DNA from: Bolinopsis microptera
Lineage: Eukaryota > Ctenophora > Tentaculata > Lobata > Bolinopsidae
NCBI RefSeq assembly: GCF_026151205.1
Contig: NC_087072.1
Span: 20,860,103 to 20,924,102, forward strand
Direction: 5' to 3'
DNA: 64,000 nucleotides
A program made the translations under genes and the position numbers. Under the pieces are notes generated by a model that saw only the letters and a list, made by a program, of their open reading frames with translations, did no database searches and was not told where the DNA came from. How positions within the stretch are numbered: position 1 is the stretch's first letter; every line of letters starts with the position of its first letter. Shown here piece by piece: positions 12,101-23,400 of this stretch.

Positions 12101-12716
12101 GAACAATCCCTGAGCATGTGTATTCGTGCCCAGAAGAGTACGGCGGAGAGGTAAGTTCGATTAGATCAAATGAATTATTCTTTACTAAATACCGTCAACA
12201 GTATTGGCTAACGCAATCAGATAAATTAGCAAACAAAAACAACCCAATTATAGCTATACAAATTAGAAGACTGAAAACCCATTATCTGGGCCCAATTTTT
12301 ATCAGGCATTATTTATCATTCAGGAGTGTGGAATCATGCTTTCTGAAAAGGATATAGAGAGTTTCACTGACGCTGATATTTTGTCCAACGTTTTTACTGG
12401 TATTAAAATTAATTCGGAGTTGGTGTCTGAATACCTCGTTGCTGCTCTCCCTCAGATAGCAGTAAGTGTTTTTAAAAGCATCCTACTTTCCCTCTCATAT
12501 TAACTGTTATCGTTTATCCACGGATAAATATATGCGTATATATATCTTACTCCGATGACTGGCTATGAACACGTAATAATGACTGGCTATGAACATGTAA
12601 TAGTTAGGCAACGTTTTTGCTAAGATATTTACCCGTTTCAGGAACTTCAGTTAAGTGGGGTTAAAGCGGAATACACACGAATAAGGGAAGCGGTCTATCG
12701 AGATACCAGATTTTGA
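9123..12716 (+). CDS. DDE integrase-core protein, right copy (9 exons, frameshift in exon 3)
   Basis: Exons: 9123-9271 (ATG), 9811-9939, 10158-10366, 11199-11370, 11530-11622, 11785-11951, 12066-12150, 12324-12461 and 12642-12716 (TGA). Every junction is GT-AG and the phases chain correctly to about 404 residues. The one break is in exon 3, where one base is missing between ...SRDDVMN and IRLVDPQGV. The N-terminal exons give a helical DNA-binding-like region (motifs ERTVKR and GQLGYRDVTEKLR). Exon 3 then gives GPNYLWSLDGHDKL, exon 4 LRFDKGTET and exon 5 NKIERLWR, which together supply an Asp/Asp/Glu triad. This is the layout of the rve-like integrase-core family that animals carry as transposon-derived genes. 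The role is probably DNA strand transfer, or a domesticated derivative. The frameshift is seen in both copies, so it is either old or a shared sequence error. Confidence 0.85.
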
Positions 12717-12877
12717 AAATGTCTGTCTCGTTGAAGCCGAGATTTTATTAATGAACGTTTAGTTATAAATATCGTGAAAAAACTTCAGTTGGTTTTTTAC
12801 TGTTTTTCTTCGGTACACCCATAAAATAACCCATTAATACAATCATATTATAAGGATTTAAAGTTAACTTGAAAGTT

Positions 12878-14300
12878 TGAATGTTACACTCCGTAAATTA
12901 TAAAGTTGGTATGATTCTTCTCTAAGGATTACAATACGCAGTAAGTTATTATGATAAAATGTTTGTTTCACTGCTAACATCATCCTACTACAATGTTTTG
13001 TTAAATTATAACATATACTTGGTTGTTTTATATATGGGTCTGATTATTAAATTATTGACTTTGATGACATTTTTGTTTCACTGCTAACATCATCCTACAA
13101 AATATAAAAAGCCCAAGTAATCTCCCAACTTTGAACACAAATTTATATAGAGATTTGTCCGGCCAATGGGGCCGGGCAAGATGCTGAACTCAATCTCAGA
13201 ACCTAATGTCTGCAGTCGTTTTCAAGCACGCTTAAATCACACGTCAAATACAGGAGTTTATCGGTATGCCATATATATTTCACCGGAGGACAATAATAGG
13301 TGGATAATAATAACTGGATCAGACTACACGTGAGGGAACAATAAGCACGCGTTAGCGCGATCGCCATTTGGTACAATTGTAGACATCTGCGCGCGCGCGC
13401 AACGTACGTTCTTTGTGGCGCGCAGTGAGGACTGCTGATGGCACATTTCGGCCATATGGACCGATTTCATTTTTGTTTTGAATTTTTTTGGTTTTCTTTA
13501 AATTTTTTTTTGTTTTTTTTTGTTTTGGTTTTTTATTGTTTTAAATTGTTTTTTTTTTGGTTTTTTTTTTTGTTTTTTTTAGTTTAGTTTTTTTTTGTTT
13601 TTTTAAAATTTATTTTTGGTTTATTTTTTTAAAGTTTGGTTATTTTTTGGTTTTTTTTGGTTTTCTAAATTTATTTTGAAATAATTTACAATGACCCACC
13701 TCGGCCACCATAGTCACCGGTTCTATCTCTTGGTGATTTCAACATTTTTTAATTATTTAAATCGACTGCCAGTATATGAGTATAAGGTTATATAAGACTT
13801 ATTTTTGAATTCTTATCACACACGTATTGAAACAAACTTGTATCAAACCATAATGTAATTATCATACAGCACGGCTAGCGTATCATGAGAACAAGAATTA
13901 ACGACAAATCATAAGAGGGACTCTCACCAGCGTCAGATTCAGAAAAAAAGTTTTAAAAGAAGTTAAAGAAACTCTTATTTCAAGGTACCTAAACTTAGAA
14001 AGTTAGAAGTTAGAACTGAAGAAGGGTTTCAACCAGAGAAGCACCACGCTAGATACAGTCCTCACTGCGCAAAATATCAAGTTTTAAATGGATGTGGGCG
14101 TAGGTAACTCCGTGTGACGTAAAACAACCACCTTCAATTAGACCTGATTCGGAATCCTCCATCACTCCTGCCAGCAGCCGTTGCTATTTGTCTGCAGTAC
14201 CTGCTGTAAAAGTGGAGCTGCTTTGTATTTACCAAGGGGGCCTCTGGGGGATCTGCTTTATAAGCTGTACATTGCATTGTAGGTTTGTACGACGCGACGT
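12878..14300. other. Gene-free stretch with low-complexity T/G tract
   Basis: No supported gene. A 27-bp direct repeat (TTTGTTTCACTGCTAACATC and following bases) occurs at about 12962 and 13071. A (GC)n run stands at about 13390-13402. From about 13480 to 13680 the plus strand is almost entirely T with G, a low-complexity tract. Confidence 0.8.
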
Positions 14301-14302
14301 AC

Positions 14303-14590
14303 GTGCAGCATCTACTTTATTAGGTGCAGTATGTGTTGTGTATTACAGGTGCAGCATCTTCTTTATTAGGTGCAGTATATGTTGTGTATTACAGGTGCAG
14401 CATCTTCTTTATTAGGTGCAGTATATGTTGTGTATTACAGTTGCATCATCTTCTTTATTAGGTGCAGTATATGTTGTGTATTACAGGTGCAGCATCTTCT
14501 TTATTAGGTGCAGTATATGTTGTGTATTACAGTTGCATCATCTTCTTTATTAGGTGCAGTATATATGATGTGACCTACACATTACAGGTG
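14303..14590. repeat. 46-bp minisatellite, about 6 copies
   Basis: Units start near 14303, 14349, 14395, 14441, 14487 and 14533. Each contains GTGCAGCATCTTCTTTATTA followed by a block beginning GGTGCAGTATATGTTG. The unit itself holds two related half-units beginning GGTGCAG. The reading frame 14188-14415 is a by-product. Confidence 0.9.
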
Positions 14591-14959
14591 TAGTATCTTC
14601 GTGAAAATTCCTTGGTTTATGTGACTGAGGTCTGAGACACAATTTTGTTGCCGTTCAAAAAGCGTTACTTCAAATGCTCAATTTCCATTATCTAGTGGTC
14701 TATTGCTGAAAACAATCCCACTTCATCGAATTATTCAGATAATTCACATGATAACCAAATACAAAATTTCACGATAACATTTAAGAGACGTAAATTCAAG
14801 TATTAATATTAACGAAAGATACGTATTGGAAAAATTCAGTAGTTTCAGATATATACGTATAGTAAAGGGTCGTTAGTTAACTATAGACACGTATTGAAAA
14901 GTATCAGTAGTTCGCGTTATTAACGTATGAACTCGAGAGAGAGAGGTCAGGGCACTTAC

Positions 14960-15036
14960 CAAGTATAACATAATCGAAGATGGTATCACAGTACTGGTGC
15001 TCCACCACCCGCTGTAGTTTCCAATACATGTTGCTG
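14960..15036 (-). CDS. Putative orphan coding exon
   Basis: On the minus strand an acceptor (CTCTCTAG) precedes an open stretch that includes NMYWKLQRVVEHQYC and DTIFDYVILG, and a canonical donor GTAAGT follows. I do not recognise the protein. It could be a downstream exon of the minus-strand RUN gene at 20.5-24.4 kb, or part of another gene. A retrotransposon sits immediately upstream of its acceptor. Confidence 0.4.
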
Positions 15037-15043
15037 CTAGAGA

Positions 15044-15997
15044 GACACCATCACAAATATTATAAAATTATTCAAACAATATACACATAATATAGCAATG
15101 ACCCTATATAAAATCAACCCTTAAAGAATTCCAAAAAATTCCCTTAACAATCAAAAATTACCCTTGGCCTTGTGGCTCCAAGTTAAGATCTAGACTGTTT
15201 ATATCAACAATGTTTTTTCTTGCACCCCTGTCTCCACGGAGAGAAATCACTGTTGTTCTAAGGATTTCAAAGCGAAGGCGCTTTCTGATGTATCCTACAG
15301 CGTCTGAGTACCTCTGGCCAGTGTGGTACTCCATCTTACTGGCCAGCTTCTTGACCAGTCTCTCAGCTTCACCACCCATTCCACCAGAAGTCGAGAACAC
15401 TAAAGGTGTGAAGCTTCCTTTCTCCACTTCAAGAACCCTTGCATTGTAACATCGCTTTTTCTCATTTTCATGGGAAAGGTACATTGCTGGTATCGATTTG
15501 CTTGCATTGGAGGGGGCTGGGGCATGAAATACCCTTACATCAAAAAATGCCCTCTCTGAAGTATTCCAAATCGATCTTGCAGAAATGTCCAGCCTGGCTT
15601 GGTCTCCTAGGACTGTTCCCCTTGGTAATTCTAGACCATCAACTGGTAGAAGAACTGGCTCCGTCTGCACATCCTTGCATTTCACAGTTCTCATTAGTTC
15701 TGCAAAGGTGTCTCTCAGCGAGTTGTGCCGCAGTGACACATATCCACCAAGTTTGCAGATGAGCGCATGGTTTGCTGAGTATTTCTGGCCACACGTACAT
15801 GTCTTAGGGCAGTCCTTTAAGTTCAGGTTGTATCTGAGAGCTATTGCATCTGAGAACTGTTGTTTATTCATCAGATATCCATACTCTTTTAAAGGTAGTG
15901 CTGTTAGCCAAGCACTTGCCCCTTTCTCAGCCGCTAGTTGGAACATCAACTTTGCCAGTGGTGTTGACTCGAGCTCCTGGCGACACCATCACAAATA
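15044..15997 (-). mobile_element. 5'-truncated retrotransposon with 16-bp target-site duplication
   Basis: GACACCATCACAAATA stands at 15044-15059 and 15982-15997, flanking an insert of about 920 bp. The insert is the 3' end of a reverse transcriptase element read on the minus strand, truncated at its 5' end as is usual for target-primed retrotransposition. The same family occurs, longer but noisily sequenced, in each unit of the array at 41.5-44.9 and 54.8-58.3 kb. This copy is the clean reference for the 3' end. Confidence 0.85.
15158..15981 (-). CDS. Retrotransposon ORF, C-terminal zinc/nuclease-like domain
   Basis: An open frame without its own start runs from the truncation point to a stop at 15158. 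It contains a Cys/His cluster (CTCGQKYSANHALIC), then RHNSLRD, ARLDI, FFDVRVF and HENEKKR, and later FTPLVFSTSGGMGGEA. Similar C-terminal regions follow YADD reverse transcriptases in elements common in cnidarians and sponges (from memory). The order Cys/His cluster, R-L-D, D-V-R, K resembles the PD-(D/E)XK restriction-like endonuclease of R2/NeSL-type elements. The nuclease assignment is inference. The reverse transcriptase domain is missing from this copy. Confidence 0.75.
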
Positions 15998-18900
15998 CTA
16001 TACACAAAGAACTAATATATATATACAATATATATAATACTCTATCAGTTCTGATGTATCTTACAGGATGCCCCGGGGAGGGGAGTAAAATTCATTAATA
16101 TGGAATGAATTGGTTCCTGCGCTGGGTTGTGATGTCAAACTACTCGGTGTGTAGCACAAACTTAATCAAGGGAAGCAAGCTGTTGGAGGTTCAGTATAAG
16201 GTATAATGACACAGTAAACTAATATTTGTTGTCCAGCCAAAGTATTTTGTGTGGTTGCGAGCCAACCCAACCCTGCTCAACAATTAAATACAATACAGCA
16301 CGACGAGAGAAATGGGAATGACCACTTCCATTTTAAAAGTCTGGTTTTAACTTTTAACAACAAAAATACGAAAACAAGTTACTGAAAACCGGTACATGGT
16401 GAACACATGCAACTCAAAGGAATAACTTGCAATCAGTTTTCCTTCTAGACAATTATAATGACAAACATGTGAAATTATTTTACATTAATATGCAACGAAA
16501 GTTATAAATTATGCCTGAAGAATATTATGTTTAATGTAAAATGTGTATGATTAAATAAATGCATCCTGCAGTAAGCTACTGCTAATAGCTTAGATGATAA
16601 GGGGATGACAAAGAATGCGTTATTAAATTATTTTAAATTACATACGTCATAACCATGAAAGTCCTTATCTAGCGGTAATATGGTGAACTGCTAGTTCCTA
16701 GAGCGTAATATGACGGAAGCCAAACCTTACTTACATGATATAATTGTATGGTGGAAAACGAAATTGTTCATCCTGTTGGCGAAAATAAAGAACAAATTTG
16801 GCCATCTTTGGATAGAAACAGGCTAATGAATGTTAGGAGAAATAAATAAAGGATGGCCAATAAGAAAAATGGTTGCAGCTCAGCTGACATAACTCTAGTT
16901 AGCACCCACATCTGGAATGCTGCCAAGGTAAACAATATCCAAACATGCAATTATCAGTTATATACAACAGCAAGGTAAATATCAGTGTTAATGAAGAAGT
17001 GTCTTCCAGTCGGTGGTGCAGATACAATGTACCTGATACACCGATTATAGGCTTTAAATTAACTCATGAAGATTCCTATCAGAGACAATGTTTGGGGTTA
17101 AGTTTCCTTCTTTCGACCTTATCAAATCATCCCCTGGGAGCTTAGAAGCGTGCCATTAACGACGGGTCTGATAAAATTCCGTTCAATTACAGGAGTTGCA
17201 AATTGCAGAAATCTGGTTTTCGTTAAAAATATGTCACTGATGACTTCAATGCTGTACTATAAAAGCAGCTCGGAAAGTTAATTGAAAACGGCAACACCTT
17301 CTAAAATAGATTATAAAATTTCGCCTGTTTACGAAATTAAAATCTAACTATAAATTACAAAGGAGCACAGAGCAGAACTATTAAAAGCGATTTAAGAGTG
17401 CAGCGCTTCTGACATTACAGTCTAACTGGAATCTGATTTTCTGAGAAAGTGATGACTGCTGGACACTAAGAATCAGGGAATCTAACTGATATCTTACACA
17501 GACGAAACTCACTGTTGTGGTATGCACGATTAGACCAAAATTCATAGAAAGTGGAAAGTGGGATCGAATATGTAACTGTGAAGTGCCTTATAGTTATAAA
17601 CTTATTCGCCTCTCCAAAAAAATCCAAAGTAACAGTGAAGTGGGATATTTGAAACTGCATGTCTGCAAGACTCAGTCCCTCCTTAAGAGTGTAAAATAAC
17701 GTGTAGGAACGCCCACATACTAACAAATTTAATTTCAAACGTTACTGGTACAGATAAAGAATATGCACGTGACACAGCGAGTGGTGAAGAATGGGGGCAC
17801 CGGACAAGCACAAGCAGGCACGTACCATCACGTACGTCGTACAGGCAAGAAAACTGAGAAACCACGTCTAACGAATCATAGTATACAAGGCCAGGGAAAC
17901 ACAGACAACAGTTGTATTATGTCAACACTGAAGTAACGCACAATACAATAGATTATCACGCATCAATGTACAATTGATTCAATACTACTGATTCAATAGC
18001 GAGGGTGATGGAGCGGGGTGTTTGTAATTAAGTGTGTATAGTTCCTAATAATTACCAGTTTAGCACCCAATTAGAGGGTGGACTTATTGGGTACACGTTC
18101 CACTTTACTTCCTTTTTTGGCCTAATTGATACCCATTTCTCAGGAATCATTAAATCCTGGGCGGAGTATTGAGGTTGTTGGTAATAGTGTTTTTATGGTC
18201 AGTGTTTTGCTTGACGCATTGTATATTAGATAGATAGGAAGTTCACTCAAGACTGCCTCGCTTCAGACGGATCGTGTGTCGAATCTCAGGTCTCCTTTTT
18301 TAGTTATTCACTTAATTACTACAACATCAAGTTAATGGAGACAGCTTACTAATTATGAGTTGAGACAATGTGATCTTAAGGCATTTCCGTAAATTTAAGG
18401 CTGCTTAAGTACTTGTCCCAGCTATTGAATAATAAATGACCACTGACCAGTTATCTGCAGTTGAGCAGTTGGGAAGGCCACCAATAGAAAAGGATCCCGC
18501 GTTCTACAAGTGAAACTCATGCCAACGACAGTGACAAATTGAATGTACCAGGTACGTAAGAATGGGGAGGTATGTCACCCAGCCTCAGGTATGTCACCCA
18601 GCTTCAGGTATGTCACCCAGCCTCTAGGTATGTCACACTACATTCCAACCTGATGGTAGAATGAAAAGAACCTCCTCACTTACATGTCACGTATATTCCC
18701 ACTCACCAAGTCGTGGATCTGAGTACCAATTACTCTGCGGACAGTAAACCACACTCGTGTTGCTGGTACACAAAGCGAGGATAGCACGAGGGAGAGTGCT
18801 ATTAATCAACCCTATCACCAGTACAAATCATCAGTGTATAGCTGGGAGGGCCACGTTGAGGATATCACCTGATATCACGTGATCTGTACGCTGTATGTAC

Positions 18901-20457
18901 TATAGCTATACTAGTTAGAATGCTCACCCAGCACCACAGCTTGGGGTTACTATGGTATTATGAAGATTAATGTAGCGACGTGTTTGTGGCACATTCTAGC
19001 TGTGATATTGAGGAATTGGCTGATATTTAGGAAAAGTTGTAATGTGAAAGAACATACCAATAACAACTAGATGACCTGCAGGAGCTTCATAAAAAACAAC
19101 TTTTCGAAATGAAAAGTAAGAGATCTAATGGGTAGCGACTCAACTGAGATATTTCCCAAGTAGCAGATTCAACAGAATACAGACAGCAGTTCCGCAGTTC
19201 GGTCAGGTGGCTGGAGGTGTTGACTCAACGTATCAGTAGTTGTATAAGCTGGCCATGAGTAGGTCATCATCATGTGGCTTGCTAATAATACCAACAAAAA
19301 ACAGAAAGTGCTGCTTTTGATTATGATCTGCTCTGTGTGATACTGATACGATTAGAAAGCAAATATACTTCAAGGTGTACAGGTGAAATCATCTGAGTAC
19401 GGCGCCCTAGACAAACATCATGTGAACATGGACCATAACTATCTTGAGTCACAAGATGAATGCAGTAAGATAAGAAAATTACGTAAAAATTACGTTCAAC
19501 GTCTGTTGAGTTTTTTAATACTTAAAAGAATTTAAGGGAAATTAAAATCTAAGAACACAAGTAAGTCTTCCTGAAATGTTATTAATGAACTGAAATGAAC
19601 ATGTTGCAAATCTAAACTAATGTCAAACAGTGAACAGTGTGCGTGGGGCCTAAATCTGTAGCATGAACTTTAAACCGTCCAGGTAACGAGGTTATAATTC
19701 GGAGATATATTGAGAGGCTGCCAAAAATATTCAGTTCTAGCCCCAGGTTCAGGGTTTGTTACCGATACAGACAGTTATCAGAGTGCAAGAATTAGGCGTG
19801 TTCCTGACCCCTATTCAAAGATGCTGGGGCTGGGAGGAACATGATAACTTGCAATTTAGCGCTGATACGCAGGGCTACTATAATAAAGCACACGTCTCTG
19901 AGATCACTTCACCCTTCATTTAGTTCTATTAGCGTTTAATACCCTCACAAAAACAACTGTCCATTAATTCAGAAAGTTTAAACCATGTTTTATCGCAGTA
20001 AGCCAGTTCGGGGGGCATTTCTAGGTATGAGTGGCATGACTTGGTGGTTCGATTAGATTACAGATAATTTGATTACTTAATGCAGCATGTCTTGGCTTCC
20101 ATCAGGCTAATATATACCGCAGAACTGCAGATTATACAAGTTGCAACAATTTAGTCTGCTGGACTAATTGTGTAATTACAGTTCAGGCTTCTAATTAAGA
20201 GCATGTATTAGGATCTCAGAGGAAATTCTAGGGAGCAGCAATTTTTCTCCAATCTGCGAGAAAACAAAAAACCTCTAACCAAAATACGAGTAGTTTTCAA
20301 TTAAAATAGAATCTATCAGTGTGGATACTAGTCACTGGTTCACTGGGAATAAAGTGCCCAAATGTTAACTGTAAATGGGGGATATCAAATGGGTTCATGT
20401 TAAGTGTTGACCGGTAAAGAAAAATTTGCCTAGTACAGGAACTAAAAACAAGCTTAC
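15998..20457. other. Long stretch without recognised genes
   Basis: No frame here shows recognisable domains with matching splice sites. The sequence is AT-rich and ordinary. The only clear repeat is a short array at 18569-18640. The minus-strand RUN gene must have further 3' exons somewhere to the left of 20452, possibly within this stretch, but I could not identify them. Confidence 0.6.
18569..18640. repeat. 19-20-bp tandem repeat, 4 copies
   Basis: Four near-identical copies of AGGTATGTCACCCAGCCTC stand in a row. Confidence 0.85.
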
Positions 20458-23400
20458 CACAATGAGATGAAGATTCGTTCTCGGATTCCTCTTCTCTTTT
20501 GATCGGAGAAGAAGCAGTGAGATTTTCAGGAAACAAAGTTTCTCCACCAACCTCCTCAACTTCCGTAGATGGCTCCTCGACCGGCTCCGGAGTCTCGTCC
20601 CCCTCACGTAGGATCAATTCTTCGAACTCATCATCATCACCTTGATCTTCCTCTGGTTCCAACGACTCTTGCTGGGTAGGCTGAGGAGATTCCTCCTGCA
20701 TTTCTACACTTGGTGAGCTAAGGGTAGGAGAACTTGACGAAGTTATGAGGTCTGTTCCAAAGGGTTCAGACACCGGTGAGAGCAACCTGGAATCAGATGG
20801 TGAGTCATTCAGGAGTTTCTCTTGCCTGTTTAGCGAATATTCAGACATAATACCGTCCAGCAGAAGAGGTACAGAGTTGACAATACCAGCTGATTCTATT
20901 AAAGTGTTCTTCACTGAGATAGGGTTCCCTGATTTACTAATGGGAATATCTGCACTGATATGATCAGTTATCTCATCAGCAATTGGGCACTTTTCGGGAG
21001 ACGACAGAAAGGACTCTGGGCTTGTCCGGCGGACTTTAAGAGTTAGCTGCTGCTCTTCACTGGATTCTAACGTTGGTTGAAGAGGACTTTCAGTCTGATC
21101 ATCAACACTGTCAGTAACGTTAATACTAATGGTCTCAATCTTTAGATCAGATGTGCCATCAATTTCAACATCCATCAGGTTATCTGCTTCTTCTAGTTTC
21201 AATTCAAGAGGTTCTCCAAAAGATTCATCATCACTTTCGCTCTCATCTGTTGATGCAATCTCGATCAATGGCTCGGGTGTCAATGGCTCGGGTGTCACAT
21301 CAACTGGGCTACTCGCGAACTTCTCGACAGGTTTAATTGCCGTTTCTTGAGATTTAGCCTCTAGAGTTGACTCCAAAGACGTTTGAGTGGAAATAGAATC
21401 ACTGATGATGTCAGCTGGATCATTAACGGTCTCTGCAGATCTTTCGATAAGACTCGAGGTTGGCAACTCCAACGCTGTTGGAGCAATGTCGAAATCGAAC
21501 GAATCACAGTTGAATATCACTTTACAGGAGGTTTCCGTTATTACAGTTACCAATTCCGCCATCTTTGTCACTAAATCGCCGTTGCTAAACACAGCATTGC
21601 TTTCATAATACTTCCTGAAATTTTAGTCCCAGCGTTAAAATTACTTTCAAATATCCGAATGAAGAAATTGAAAATTTCAGGCGTTCGATTTATTTTTTAA
21701 CTAGATTAAATTTTAGGTAATAAAAATAGTTTAATAAGGTTATATTAACCTAGTGATGCTTTGATCAGTTAGAAGCTGAATGTAGCTTTGCAATGTTGAC
21801 TCGTTAATCGTAACTCTGATCCACGCACGAATTCTACCCATATCAGTTTTAACAGACTTCAGCAGCATAATGTCTTCTATGATGTGCTGTGGGGACACTT
21901 CTTTTAGTAGGTCCCAGATGTCTTGAGATTCCTTTTTCCACTTAAACGCCCTGTAAACGATACAATTAAAGTGTATTGCAGAGGATAAAATTTGAATTCA
22001 CCTCAAATGACATTTCGGCTGAGTATGGCATGTGCAGTAATAAAGTACAAGTCATGGGCTATTATAGGATCCCTAGGCTAGGTTTAAAAAATGAACCTTG
22101 TTTTGACTCCGAAGAAAAGGAGCATCTCGATCCTCCGGCAGAATTCGACTTGTAACACCGAATTCTCGAGGTCATTTTGCAGCTGAAAAAAGAGGTTGTT
22201 AGTATACATTTTACAGAACAAATGTTAGGGGTCAATCGGAATGCCAAGAAATACATTGACACGCCTTACACTGCAAAGCGGGTTTCATCTGATAGATAGG
22301 TACGAGTGTGTACGAGGTGTCCATCTTTGTGTAAACCTTAAACACAGTTGAGGGCTGTACACTAAACTAGATGGGAGTGAGAAGTGTTTATCAATTGTAG
22401 CTAAGTCTGGATAGAACTACCATTTTTACACTGAGTGCTAAAAAAGCCACTCTTTCGCATTCTTTTGAGCAGTCCAACTAAGTCCCGAACTTGATAGCCT
22501 CGTAAATCGTAATGCTTACATAATTGACTGATTTCGTCAACTTAGTGAGGAGAAATTGTAAATCATTCAGTCCTGACCAGGTGACAGGTACAACTTCTAA
22601 GCTCGATCCCAGCACTAGAAGGACCCCATTAGACTTCAGCCCATTGACACATTGACGGCAGTGGCGTAACTTTGCCTGTTGGCGCCCCCCCCCCCCCCCC
22701 CCCGCTCAGTGACGAAAAGCGCCCCCATAAAATTTGTTGTGTCTCTAAAAAAAAAGAAGAAAAAAAAGAAAAAAGGTCGGGTACTTTTTTTCTCGCCCCT
22801 TACAGCTTTTTGCGCCCCCCCTGAAGCAAAAAAGGGTACCCCAAATATTTTTTCGCGTCGACCGAACGCTAAATTGGACAGGGAAATACACAAACAAGGC
22901 GTTTTTTCAGTGAAAGGGCCTAAAATTCAGGAAAATTGCGCCCCCCTTATACGGCGCCCCCCCCCCCCCCCAATGCTCAAGCTTTGAGAAAATGTATCTG
23001 AAAATTCTAAAATCTTCGCAGCACATCCCACATGAAAATAAACAACATTATCAAGAAATGCTGACTGGCGCAGAGGGGATTGATCTGCAAGAGGGTCCGG
23101 TCTATGGAAGTTTATTGTTCTTAAAGTTAGTAGCTGTTAGTATTTCAGGAATTCATACTTTCATAATACCATTGTCTGTCCAATGTTCATTAACTGGCGT
23201 CGAGTACGTTTTAATCACGAATATTTGTGTAAGAATGTAAGAATGTTGTCCCTCAAGTCGTTTATGATCTACAACACGAACAAGTGCAAGTAGAAAAATA
23301 TCGGTAGCCAGTAAATCTACAGTTTTCTAATTTTCACACATGGTCCGCTCATGGTCAACAGAGTATTGATGGAGCTCCTCAAACAAAGGTGGACAACAAA

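Larger units (their letters stand above)
6993..12877. repeat. Right arm of ~12.9-kb palindrome
   Basis: This is the reverse complement of 1-6953 with a few indels and substitutions. Homology stops after 12877, where unrelated sequence begins. The arm carries the plus-strand integrase gene. It lacks about 850 bp of retrotransposon and about 190 bp of MITE-like insert that are present on the left. Confidence 0.95.

Noticed and set aside
15210-16098. Plus-strand frames over the retrotransposon
   Set aside because: Antisense shadows of the retrotransposon coding frame.
16768-16950. Hydrophobic minus-strand frame that could be a membrane segment
   Set aside because: Short and AT-driven, with no splice or family support.
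18235-18300. tRNA-like stretch with a B-box-like word and following T run
   Set aside because: No acceptor stem or anticodon arm could be paired, so only the T run and a weak B-box remain.
20395-21608. Plus- and minus-strand frames overlapping the acidic exon
   Set aside because: Shadows of the RUN gene exon in other frames.
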